NCBI GenBank assembly: GCA_031289415.1
Contig: JAITPN010000013.1
Coordinates: 1 to 42,184, forward strand
Source of the DNA: Prevotellaceae bacterium
GTDB lineage: Bacteria; Bacteroidota; Bacteroidia; Bacteroidales; UBA932
Reading direction: 5' to 3'
Length of the DNA stretch: 42,184 nucleotides
The notes under the pieces are model-generated. The model was not told the origin of the DNA, ran no database searches, and worked only from the letters and a program-made list of their open reading frames with translations. The first letter of the stretch is position 1; each line of letters starts with the position of its first letter. Positions 17,272 through 24,628 of this stretch are shown in pieces. Both the position numbers and the translations under genes were made by a program.

Positions 17272-18158
17272 ACCGACATATAAACCGCTATCCGTTCCAG
17301 TTCAAAAGGTGCAGGCAGTTGTCCGGCATGTACTTTACCCACCACGCCCGACGCAAAATTAAGATACAGCGGCACGTCAATATTATTAGGGCGGCGGGCT
17401 ATTTTTTTACCGTTAATCCGCCATGTAATATAGCTGTCGTCCCACTCAAGCTGCACGGTGTAGAAACACTTGCTGCTGAGCGTTACGCGGCGGCATACTT
17501 TGTCGTCGTATTCATCATAATAGACGCCTGTTTCGAGTTTTTTGTTGCAAAAATTAAAGACGCTTACCGCAGGCGTTTTCGTACTGTGGTTAAGCCAAAA
17601 AGCATGATACACGTTTTTTACGGACGAAATCCGCAGTTTAACTTCAATTTTTCCTTGCTGCGGATTGAGGTGGAAATGTCCGGCGGTGTTAATCGTTCCG
17701 GACGTATAGCCGAAAGGACGAGGGATGAAGCCGTAGGTTTCGTCCCATGCCAGTCCTTGGCTGGCGGTCTGGTCGGTGAACAGGGTTAATACGTTATCGG
17801 ACGCCTGTACATATCGCGCGTCAATGTTGTGCATTTCGACGTTCTGCGTATAGGTTTTCGACAGTTGGTTCAAACTCCAGAAAGGTTTTGTATTCCAGTG
17901 TTCCGCCAATACTTCGCCTTGGAAGTCGTCTTCAAACACGAGTTGCCAACGTTCAATTTCATTGAATACGTCGCCGTATTTTCGCTGCAAACGCCGATAT
18001 TTTTTTACTGCTTTCCGACGCCACCGGCGGTAATCGTCCGACGCCATGATTTCACGGAATCGGGCGTAGCGTGCTTCATTTTTGCGTTGTTTACGCTCAT
18101 AGCGGCGGGTTGAAGTCAAAAACCCAATGCCGGTAATATAATTAGATAATCCAAACAT
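17268..18158 (-). CDS. GH16/concanavalin-fold protein lacking the catalytic motif
   Basis: A 296-residue protein. Residues 1-75 are unusually basic and probably helical (RRYERKQRKNEARYARF, then RRWRRKAVKKYRRLQRKYG), with no signal peptide. About residues 75-290 follow the jelly-roll plan of glycoside hydrolase family 16. It has LVFEDDFQGEVLAEHW, YTSGTINTAGHF, QGKIEVKLRISSV, then HAFWLNHST, and later FYTVQLEWDDSYITWRINGK. Where GH16 enzymes carry the ExDxxE catalytic motif, this one has AVSVFNFCNK, so it is probably a carbohydrate-binding or structural pseudoenzyme. It overlaps the deaminase by four bases, an odd pairing. A catalytically active hydrolase is unlikely. Confidence 0.65.
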   Translation of the reverse strand: MFGLSNYITGIGFLTSTRRYERKQRKNEARYARFREIMASDDYRRWRRKAVKKYRRLQRKYGDVFNEIERWQLVFEDDFQGEVLAEHWNTKPFWSLNQLSKTYTQNVEMHNIDARYVQASDNVLTLFTDQTASQGLAWDETYGFIPRPFGYTSGTINTAGHFHLNPQQGKIEVKLRISSVKNVYHAFWLNHSTKTPAVSVFNFCNKKLETGVYYDEYDDKVCRRVTLSSKCFYTVQLEWDDSYITWRINGKKIARRPNNIDVPLYLNFASGVVGKVHAGQLPAPFELERIAVYMSV

Positions 18159-18188
18159 AACAAATAAGTTTAAGATGCAAATTATTTT

Positions 18189-18320
18189 TTATATTATGAT
18201 ATTCGACCACCACACAAGGCAGCTTTCATATTTGGTGTCAGCCACATATTGACAACGCATGTCATTACCATACCGGCAAAAATCAGCAGCAGTAATAACA
18301 GGGAAAAAAATTGTTTTCAT
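18189..18320 (-). pseudogene. Small ORF, possible frameshifted membrane peptide
   Basis: ATG at 18318-18320 opens a 43-codon frame, 29 bases after a good -7 box. The frame is unremarkable after codon 6. After a run of seven T (minus strand, 18304-18310), the neighbouring frame instead encodes a strongly hydrophobic segment, LLLLLIFAGMVMTCVVNMWL, then TPNMKAALCGG to a stop at 18194. Removing one T joins start and hydrophobic core into a convincing ~40-residue membrane or signal-bearing peptide. Options are a homopolymer sequencing error, a recent frameshift mutation, or ribosomal or polymerase slippage on the T7 run. It lies 30 bases before the GH16-fold gene and could lead that operon. Confidence 0.4.
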
Positions 18321-18348
18321 AGTCGTATTTTTTAATCATTATATATTA

Positions 18349-18356
18349 CAAAGATA
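18349..18356 (-). promoter_or_regulatory. -7 promoter box
   Basis: TATCTTTG on the minus strand, upstream of the small ORF at 18320 and possibly of the whole GH16-fold/deaminase operon. No well-placed -33 element is visible. Confidence 0.5.
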
Positions 18357-18603
18357 TTCAAAAAAAATACAATCTGAAGCAACTATTTAAAAAAAAAGAT
18401 TCGAGAAAATTGTAATATACTGATTTCTAAATTATTGGCGGCATATAAATCATTGTTGTCCGGTAAACGCTGGAAATTGCTATAATTAAAATATAACTAT
18501 CTGATAATCACACATAATTGTCTGTAACATAGCGATAAAACCAATGTTCCACAGCGCCTATAAACAGCAGATTCCTCAACTCCGCTCGGAATGACGGGGT
18601 TTT

Positions 18604-18764
18604 GCATCCCGGTAGGGATGCATCGCTCGGTAGAAGAAAGATTGCCTGCACCTAACGGCATACCGTCAGGTATGCCACCTAAAAAGACAAGGATACATTC
18701 CTACGGAATGTCGGGTTCAAGGTGTTTGTCGGTTTCTACCGAGCGATACAGTCCTACCGGACTG
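18604..18764. repeat. Nested multi-hairpin palindromic element
   Basis: Five perfect palindromic stems. A 7-bp hairpin lies at 18604-18621. A 14-bp stem, ATCGCTCGGTAGAA (18622-18635) with TTCTACCGAGCGAT (18734-18747), encloses two hairpins: 18657-18676 (8 bp, loop 4) and 18695-18711 (7 bp, loop 3). A last 6-bp hairpin is at 18749-18764. Several loops share a CCTACGG/CCGGTAGG-type core. The result would fold like a branched RNA or cruciform. No ORF crosses it convincingly. A decayed relative is at 13973-14127. Confidence 0.75.
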
Positions 18765-18822
18765 CCCCTTCGTTGGGTCGCATGTTTATAGAATAATCAC
18801 GAACACAAGAATGTACGACCCC

Positions 18823-18895
18823 GTTGGTGCGTAGGCTCTGCCCGTTGGTGCGAGGTTCATACCTCGCGCCGTCTATCCCGCGAGGCTGCGCCTCG
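18823..18895 (+). repeat. Intergenic repeat family D (copy 1)
   Basis: It shares GTTGGYGCGTAGGCTCTGCC and CGCCGTCTATCCCGCGAGG with 20478-20526. This copy carries an extra ~24-base piece (GTTGGTGCGAGGTTCATACC) between those blocks. The end, GCGAGGCTGCGCCTCG, is a hairpin. Confidence 0.7.
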
Positions 18896-18992
18896 TTAAA
18901 ACAAAAATAAATAACCGCCTGCGTGGAAGCGTGGGCGGTTTTTGCGGCATTCCGTGCCAAGCACGGAATGACAGAAAATTGGTTGCAACTTT

Positions 18993-19180
18993 AGCCCGAA
19001 AGGGCTGTATTTTCATAACCGCAGGTCATCGACCTGCGGGAGATACGCTACGCACTGCTGCCCGAAAGGGCAGGACTTATTTGTTGTGGTAAGTTTCAAG
19101 TCCTGCCTTTCAGGCAGCGCAAGCGCAGCCTGCTTGTCCGCAGGTCATCGACCTGCGGTTATGAAAATTCCGCCTTTCAG
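18993..19180. repeat. Cluster of palindromic repeats, family A copies 2 and 3
   Basis: An inverted copy of the module at 5-51 lies at 18993-19039. Its main hairpin recurs in direct orientation at 19138-19158 with the TTATGAAAAT spacer at 19159-19168. Between them are hairpins CTGCCCGAAAGGGCAG (19058-19073) and CTGCCTTTCAGGCAG (19103-19117). The region is non-coding. Confidence 0.7.
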
Positions 19181-19218
19181 GCAACATAGCGTCTCAAAAA
19201 CGAAGCCCTTTTATTTTC

Positions 19219-20352
19219 TTATTCATTTTTAATTTTCCAATAGCCGTTTTTGTCGGCGCCTATTCTTTCTATAATACCAAGAGACTTAAATTTTTGGAGA
19301 TTTTTTTTAACAGCTCTTTCTGATATGAGTATTTTAACAGCCATTTCAGAAACTGTAGTATCAGGGTTTTCTTCAATCATAGCAAGTATTTTTTCTTGAT
19401 TTACGGTGAACTTTACGGTGAACTTTACGGTGAACTTTTTTTCGCTAACCTCATCTTTTTCCGTGCTATATTTTCCGGCTTTCAAAATGTCCTGATTTGT
19501 AGTGTCTATCGCCTCAACTAAACTATTTATCTCTCCATTAACAAGTTTTAAAATAGCTGTCAGTTTATTTTCCAGCATATTTGAAAGATAATCTACTAAT
19601 GGTTTTGCCTGTTCAAGTGTTGCATGAGCGCCGTCGGACGGATTTTTTCCTGTGAGCATATCGCATTGGTGCAGCGCGTCGAGGTAATTTTTGCGGTCGT
19701 CGGCGCGAAATACAATCATCGGATAATCGTTTTTGTACAAAACATAATTTACCAACAGCCGTGCAATTCTGCCGTTCCCGTCTTCAAAGGGGTGAATGCG
19801 AATGTAGCGATAGTGCAGCAATGCCGCCACTTCCGCAATTGACAAAAATCCGCGTTCTTCCTCTGTTCTGTACCAATTCAGCAAGTCGTTCATCAGCGAA
19901 GGTGTTTCTTCGGGCGAAGCATAGTCAAATATATCGCCGCTTGGCGTAATGACGGAGTTTGGACGGGATTTATACACGCCTACTTTGATTTTATAACGGT
20001 AATCGCCATCACGATTTAATTTATAAAAATCGCGTACTAAAATAGTTTGATTCAGTTCTCTTATAAAAATTTCGGATAATGTTCTGTCTTTGTCCTTTGC
20101 CACGGTTTTCATCAGTTCTAGCCCTACATTATGGGCTTTCATTTCTTCGTAATCCTGTATAGGAGCCGAGCCGATAGTATCGCCAAAAAGCAACAGTAAT
20201 TTTGTTTGACCATAAGTTAAAGTATTGCCTTCCAAATGGTTGGAGTTGTAGTTAAAATCCACCATAAACTGCTGGTCAATATCTCGTTGCAGTTTCGGTT
20301 CGAGCGGTTGCTTCGACAGCCATTCCCTGTATAATTTTTTGATATTTGCCAT
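19219..20352 (-). CDS. Fic-domain AMP transferase with C-terminal winged helix
   Basis: Fic proteins usually transfer AMP from ATP to hydroxyl side chains of target proteins. The 377 residues include the full core motif HPFEDGNGRIAR at 187-198. They also carry an N-terminal inhibitory motif, Ser37-xxx-Glu41-Gly42 (SNHLEGN), placing it in class II, in which the inhibitory helix is in the same chain. The C-terminal region (about 320-377) is a winged helix-turn-helix (VSEMAVKILISERAVKKNLQKFKSLGIIERIG). A linker near 306-318 is a tandem FTVK repeat from three identical 12-bp units. The gene stands alone; a -7 box is at 20424-20431. Target proteins cannot be read from the sequence. Possible roles are self-regulation or a toxin-like function. 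Confidence 0.9.
   Translation of the reverse strand: MANIKKLYREWLSKQPLEPKLQRDIDQQFMVDFNYNSNHLEGNTLTYGQTKLLLLFGDTIGSAPIQDYEEMKAHNVGLELMKTVAKDKDRTLSEIFIRELNQTILVRDFYKLNRDGDYRYKIKVGVYKSRPNSVITPSGDIFDYASPEETPSLMNDLLNWYRTEEERGFLSIAEVAALLHYRYIRIHPFEDGNGRIARLLVNYVLYKNDYPMIVFRADDRKNYLDALHQCDMLTGKNPSDGAHATLEQAKPLVDYLSNMLENKLTAILKLVNGEINSLVEAIDTTNQDILKAGKYSTEKDEVSEKKFTVKFTVKFTVNQEKILAMIEENPDTTVSEMAVKILISERAVKKNLQKFKSLGIIERIGADKNGYWKIKNE
19400..19435. repeat. Three perfect 12-bp tandem repeats inside the Fic gene
   Basis: TTTACGGTGAAC occurs at 19400-19411, 19412-19423 and 19424-19435. Because the unit is 12 bp, copy-number change keeps frame and would alter linker length between the Fic core and the winged helix by four residues per unit. 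Confidence 0.85.
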
Positions 20353-20423
20353 CTCTCGCTTAATTTTTAATTTAAAATCTCACCAAATATTCCATTTAAA
20401 ATTATATATTTTGACAATTTTTG

Positions 20424-20431
20424 CAAAGATA
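20424..20431 (-). promoter_or_regulatory. -7 promoter box of the Fic gene
   Basis: TATCTTTG on the minus strand, 71 bases upstream of the Fic ATG. There is no clear -33 element. Confidence 0.5.
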
Positions 20432-20477
20432 CAAGATTATTTTTGATTTGTAATCAGTTGTTGAAAAGTATTCCCTG

Positions 20478-20526
20478 TTGGCGCGTAGGCTCTGCCTTGC
20501 GCCGTCTATCCCGCGAGGCTGCGCCT
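20478..20526 (+). repeat. Intergenic repeat family D (copy 2)
   Basis: This is the shorter copy of the repeat at 18823-18895, lacking its internal ~24-base block. It lies between the divergent Fic and SDR promoters. Confidence 0.7.
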
Positions 20527-20581
20527 CCGGTTGTTCAGAGGATAGGGCGACAAAAATAGGGAACAAAACAAAATAATATCG

Positions 20582-20589
20582 TATCTTTG
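20582..20589 (+). promoter_or_regulatory. -7 promoter box of the SDR/ALDH operon
   Basis: TATCTTTG, 47 bases before the SDR ATG. The -33 region is weak. Confidence 0.55.
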
Positions 20590-20636
20590 GCACAGATTTT
20601 GTGAACTGTTTAAATAACTAATTAAATGTGATTATT

Positions 20637-21446
20637 ATGAGTAGTTTTAAAAACAAAAATGTATTGATTACCGGCGGCGCTTCCGGCATTGGGAAAATCA
20701 TGAGCCGGCTGGCGCTTCAACGCGGCGCAAACGTGATTGTCTGGGATGTTAACCAAAAAGGACTTGACGACATGTTCAATGAATTTGTACTTATCGGCAA
20801 CATCCATACGTTTCATGTCGATATTGCGCAACCGTCGCAAATCAAGGCGGCTGTGGAAGCGGTAAAGCGGGAGTTCGGGTATCTCGACATTTTGATTAAT
20901 AACGCAGGCGTAGTAACCGGAAAGTATTTTCATGAACATTCGGACGAAGAAATACTGCGTAGCCTCGGCGTCAACACGTATGCGCCGATGCTGATTACAC
21001 GGCTGTTTTTAGACGGCATGTTGCAGCGCAACCGCGGGCACATCTGCAATATCGCCTCTATGGCTTCGATGATTTCAGTGCCGAAAATGGCTGCCTACGT
21101 TGCCAGCAAATGGGCTATCATGGGGTGGTCGGACAGCCTGCGGCTGGAAATGGAGCAACTGAACAAAAACATCCATGTAACGACCGTTGCACCTTATTAC
21201 ATAGACACCGGAATGTTCAACGGCGTGAAAGCAATAATCCCGCTTTTAAAACCCGAAAAAACCGCGGCGAAAGTAATCCGCGCCATCGAACGCAACCGGA
21301 TTTATAAAGGTATGCCATGGAGCTACAATTCCATACGACTCCTGCAAGGCATACTGCCTGTGAGGCTTTTTGACCGTATCGTCGGCAGATGGATGGGAAT
21401 GCACCAAAGCATGAAAAATTTTGTCGGAAAAAACATATCGAACTAA
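20637..21446 (+). CDS. Short-chain dehydrogenase/reductase, SDR16C-like
   Basis: An NAD(P)-dependent oxidoreductase. The classical SDR features are present: cofactor loop TGGASGIG at 12-19, NNAG at 88-91, and a catalytic triad of Ser141, Tyr154 and Lys158 (YVASK). The segment after the active site (TGMFNGVKAIIPLL), the motif LINNAGVVTGKYF and the hydrophobic C-terminus resemble the SDR16C group, whose animal members (retinol dehydrogenase 10, DHRS3) act on retinoids and long-chain alcohols. The ATG at 20637 is taken as start. A GTG three codons upstream is in frame, but the ATG better fits the family. The aldehyde dehydrogenase begins 12 bases after the stop. Together they could oxidise a lipophilic alcohol to an acid; the substrate is inferred. 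Confidence 0.85.
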   Translation: MSSFKNKNVLITGGASGIGKIMSRLALQRGANVIVWDVNQKGLDDMFNEFVLIGNIHTFHVDIAQPSQIKAAVEAVKREFGYLDILINNAGVVTGKYFHEHSDEEILRSLGVNTYAPMLITRLFLDGMLQRNRGHICNIASMASMISVPKMAAYVASKWAIMGWSDSLRLEMEQLNKNIHVTTVAPYYIDTGMFNGVKAIIPLLKPEKTAAKVIRAIERNRIYKGMPWSYNSIRLLQGILPVRLFDRIVGRWMGMHQSMKNFVGKNISN

Positions 21447-21458
21447 CAGTAAGCAATC

Positions 21459-22835
21459 ATGGAAAATACACGTAAGGATAAAATCATAGAAATGTTGGCA
21501 GCCCAACGCGCGTTTTTTGCTACGCATCAAACCAAAGACATTGGTTTCAGAATCGGACAGCTGAAACAGTTTAAAGCCGCGATATTAAGGTATGAAACAA
21601 GGCTCTACGAAGCCTTGCGGCAAGATTTGCACAAGTCGAAAGAAGAGGCTTTTTTGACGGAAATCAGTATTGTCATCGGCGAAATTGACTACCATATTGC
21701 GCACCTGAAACGCTGGGCAAAGCCTGTGCGCGTATGTACGCCCTTGTCGCTGATGCCGTCGCGTAGCAAAATCATGTACGAGCCGTTGGGCGTGGCGTTG
21801 ATTATTGCGCCGTGGAATTATCCGTTCCAACTGTTGATGAACTCGTTGGTAGGCGCAATCTCGGCGGGTTGCTGCGCTGTGCTGAAAGCGTCGCCCTACG
21901 CGCCCGCCACCGCAGCGGTGATGGAGGCGATGGTCAAAGACTGTTTTCCCGCACACTACGTCGGCGTTGCGCAAGGCGGGCGGGAAGTGAACGCGCTGCT
22001 TCTGGAGCAGCGTTTCGACGTCATCATGTTCACCGGTAGCCCTGCTTTGGGTAAAATTGTGATGCAGGCAGCCTCGAAACACCTGACGCCTGTGATTCTT
22101 GAGTTGGGCGGAAAAAGTCCGTGCATTGTGGACAAAGACGCGCGTATAGACATTGCCGCAAAGCGCATTGCATGGGGGAAAACTATTAATGCGGGACAAA
22201 CCTGCATCGCCCCCGACTATCTTTTCATCCACCGCAGCGTGAAAGATGCGTTCATCGCACATTTTAAGGAAGCCATTACACAAATGTATGGGCACGATTG
22301 TAAAGCTAGCCCCTATTATGCGCGGATAATCACGAATAATGCCATGGAACGGCTGAAAAAAATGCTGCAGCACGGCGACATTGTATATGGCGGCGACGTT
22401 GATGATTCGCAGCGATATATTGCTCCTACGTTGATTGATAAAGTGCAGCCCGACTATCCCATTATGCAGGAAGAACTATTTGCGCCCATTTTGCCTATCA
22501 TGGAATTTGACCGCATAGAGGAAGCGCTCGACTATGTGAACGCGCATGAAAAGCCGCTCGCTTTCTACTATTTCGGGACTAACCGTAACGCCAAAGCGGC
22601 GCTGCTCGCCACTTCCTCAGGGGGCGGATGTATCAACGACACGTTGATGCACATAGCCAACCACCGTCTTCCGTTTGGCGGCGTGGGCAACAGCGGTATG
22701 GGGAAATACCACGGTAGAGAAAGTTTTCTCGCGTTTAGCAACCAACGAGCTATCGTATATTCGCCTACATGGATAGATATGGCAGTGAAATATGCGCCGT
22801 ATAAATATTTCGGATGTATAAAAAAACTGCTTTAG
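21459..22835 (+). CDS. Aldehyde dehydrogenase, class 3 (fatty aldehyde) type
   Basis: NAD(P)-dependent oxidation of aldehydes to carboxylates. The 458 residues match the short ALDH3 form, lacking the N-terminal extension of other classes. Visible are the Rossmann entry IIAPWNYPFQL, general base Glu215 (ILELGGKSP) and nucleophile Cys249 (GQTCIAPDYLF), spaced 34 residues apart as usual. The C-terminal part carries PFGGVGNSGMGKYHG. The end is hydrophobic and basic (KYAPYKYFGCIKKLL), as in membrane-associated fatty aldehyde dehydrogenases. It is the second gene of an operon with the SDR, which would supply the aldehyde. Confidence 0.92.
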   Translation: MENTRKDKIIEMLAAQRAFFATHQTKDIGFRIGQLKQFKAAILRYETRLYEALRQDLHKSKEEAFLTEISIVIGEIDYHIAHLKRWAKPVRVCTPLSLMPSRSKIMYEPLGVALIIAPWNYPFQLLMNSLVGAISAGCCAVLKASPYAPATAAVMEAMVKDCFPAHYVGVAQGGREVNALLLEQRFDVIMFTGSPALGKIVMQAASKHLTPVILELGGKSPCIVDKDARIDIAAKRIAWGKTINAGQTCIAPDYLFIHRSVKDAFIAHFKEAITQMYGHDCKASPYYARIITNNAMERLKKMLQHGDIVYGGDVDDSQRYIAPTLIDKVQPDYPIMQEELFAPILPIMEFDRIEEALDYVNAHEKPLAFYYFGTNRNAKAALLATSSGGGCINDTLMHIANHRLPFGGVGNSGMGKYHGRESFLAFSNQRAIVYSPTWIDMAVKYAPYKYFGCIKKLL

Positions 22836-22847
22836 CGCGTTATTTTT

Positions 22848-23159
22848 CTATTTCGGTTGTTTTTTAGGAAACCAACCTTTGTTTACCCGCTCGCGTTGTT
22901 GAAAAATTTCCAATATACTCCAGAATGAACTGAACGCACATACGCCAAGTAGAGAGGAAAAAAATACATTGTGTACCCATATTGCCGCCACAGCGCAGGC
23001 AATACCGAGCAACAAAAATATCCACCAGCATTTTACGCCGAAATGGTATTCGCTTTTGACTACAATGGGATGAAAAAAACCGATTATCAGAAAAGTACAG
23101 AACCCTATTAATATACCTGTGAGATGGTGTGTAGTAAGGAATGTAGTGAATGTATCCAT
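22848..23159 (-). CDS. DUF4491 family membrane protein
   Basis: A 103-residue protein with three hydrophobic segments (about 14-32, 46-63, 66-83). It carries the family pattern HPIVVKSEYHFGVKCWWIF and the ending QRERVNKGWFPK, typical of this small Bacteroidota and Firmicutes family. It is an inner-membrane protein of unknown function. It converges with the ALDH gene, with only 12 bases between the stops, and is read from its own promoter at 23181-23211. Confidence 0.85.
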   Translation of the reverse strand: MDTFTTFLTTHHLTGILIGFCTFLIIGFFHPIVVKSEYHFGVKCWWIFLLLGIACAVAAIWVHNVFFSSLLGVCAFSSFWSILEIFQQRERVNKGWFPKKQPK

Positions 23160-23180
23160 GCTTGTTACTTTATTATATTA

Positions 23181-23211
23181 CAAAGTTAGGAAATGAATTT
23201 TAAAAATCAAA
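23181..23211 (-). promoter_or_regulatory. Promoter of the DUF4491 gene
   Basis: On the minus strand, TTTG (23208-23211) and TAACTTTG (23181-23188) are 19 bases apart. The -7 box lies 21 bases before the ATG. Confidence 0.75.
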
Positions 23212-23251
23212 ATAATTTTCTTGCAAAAAATAACATGCAATGATATAAAAA

Positions 23252-23282
23252 TTGGAAAATGAACGTATTTTTACTACCTTTG
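23252..23282 (+). promoter_or_regulatory. Promoter of aroA
   Basis: TTG (23252-23254), a 20-base spacer, and TACCTTTG (23275-23282). It diverges from the DUF4491 promoter. The aroA ATG is 62 bases downstream. Confidence 0.8.
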
Positions 23283-23344
23283 CATGAAATTTGCTAATAG
23301 GGTAATTAAATAGCTTTATAAACCTCAAATTTGTACTATATACT

Positions 23345-24622
23345 ATGCAAGTAACTGTTTATCCGTCGGTAATTAAGGGGGCGCTCAACGCTCCTGCTTC
23401 CAAAAGTATGACGCAGCGCGCTATTGCCGCAGCCGTGTTGTCGAAAGGTAAAAATGTCATTCAACGCGCTTCTGTTTGCGACGATGCGCTGGCTGCCCTC
23501 CATATTGCGGAGGCGTTAGGCGCTACGGTTGTACGCAACAACACTACGTTCACCATTACCGGCAATTTTTCGGCAGAAGCGGGTACAGTACTGCCTTGCA
23601 ATGAATCGGGCTTGTGTATGCGTATGTTTGCGCCCATTGCCGCGCTGCTTTCCGAGCCGGTGGTGCTTACAGGCGAAGCGTCGTTACGCAACCGCCCTGC
23701 CCACATGGTTACCGAAGTGCTTACCCAACTCGGCGCTTTGTGTACGGCTAACGAGGGCGACGGAGCGTTGCCTATCACTATCAAAGGTCCTATCAAAGGT
23801 GGAAATATTACTGTGGACGGCTATCAAACATCGCAGTTGCTCACAGGATTGCTTATGGCATTGCCGTTGCTCGGCGAAGATTCGGAAATTACTGCCGTAA
23901 ATCTGACCAGCAAATCGTATGTGGATATGACGATACAGTTACTAAGACAATTCGGCGTATTAATCCGTAAAGAAAGAGAAGGTTTCTACAAAATACGCGG
24001 TCGTCAGCGTTATGCGCCGCAGACCTATGTGGTAGAAGGCGACTGGAGCGGGGCTGCATTTTTGCTCGTTGCCGCTGTGCTGAAAGGAGATGTAACGATA
24101 TACAATTTATACGGTAATTCCAAACAACCCGATAGCGCCTTGTTGAAAATATTGACATTAGTAGGCGCAAACATTGTAGTGAACGAACAAGATATACAAG
24201 TAACGAGCATACCTCCGGCGTTGAAGTCTTTTCAATTCGACGCTTCGGGCTGCCCTGATTTGTTTCCTCCGTTGGTCGCATTGGCTGCTTATTGCCACGG
24301 CGTGTCGGTCATTTACGGCGCAGACCGTTTGAAAATCAAAGAAAGCGACCGGGCATTGACATTGCAGGAAGAATTTTCGAAACTTGGCGTTAGAATTGAA
24401 TTAATAGATAATTCCCTGAAAATACACGGCGGTTTGCCTATTCAAGGCGGGGTAACCGTTGCGGCGCACAATGACCACCGCATTGCGATGGCGCTTGCCG
24501 TCGCGGCTTTGGCAGCCGAAAATGCCCTGACGATTGACGGCGCGGAATGTGTCAATAAATCATACCCCGATTTCTTTTCCGATTTGAAGGCGTTGAAAGC
24601 CGAAGTGAAAACGGATAGCTGA
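23345..24622 (+). CDS. aroA: 3-phosphoshikimate 1-carboxyvinyltransferase (EPSP synthase)
   Basis: The sixth step of the shikimate pathway: it adds the enolpyruvyl group of PEP to shikimate-3-phosphate. The 425 residues show APASKSMTQRAIAAA near the start (PEP- and S3P-binding Lys and Ser), CNESGLCMRMFAPIAAL in place of the usual N-x-G-T loop, YQTSQLLTGLLMALPL, and the signature KESDRA (Lys332 to Arg336). It ends with HNDHRIAMALAVAAL. The substituted NESGLCMRM loop and short length are usual in Bacteroidota. It is a single gene with its own promoter, converging on rlmI with six bases between them. Confidence 0.95.
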   Translation: MQVTVYPSVIKGALNAPASKSMTQRAIAAAVLSKGKNVIQRASVCDDALAALHIAEALGATVVRNNTTFTITGNFSAEAGTVLPCNESGLCMRMFAPIAALLSEPVVLTGEASLRNRPAHMVTEVLTQLGALCTANEGDGALPITIKGPIKGGNITVDGYQTSQLLTGLLMALPLLGEDSEITAVNLTSKSYVDMTIQLLRQFGVLIRKEREGFYKIRGRQRYAPQTYVVEGDWSGAAFLLVAAVLKGDVTIYNLYGNSKQPDSALLKILTLVGANIVVNEQDIQVTSIPPALKSFQFDASGCPDLFPPLVALAAYCHGVSVIYGADRLKIKESDRALTLQEEFSKLGVRIELIDNSLKIHGGLPIQGGVTVAAHNDHRIAMALAVAALAAENALTIDGAECVNKSYPDFFSDLKALKAEVKTDS

Positions 24623-24628
24623 AAACGG

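Noticed and set aside
18591..18791. 66-codon plus-strand ORF through the hairpin element
   Set aside because: It is made almost entirely of palindromic repeat units, with no promoter and no protein-like composition.
21585..22373. 262-codon open frame opposite the aldehyde dehydrogenase
   Set aside because: It is a mirror of a strongly conserved enzyme and has low-complexity basic/aromatic composition.
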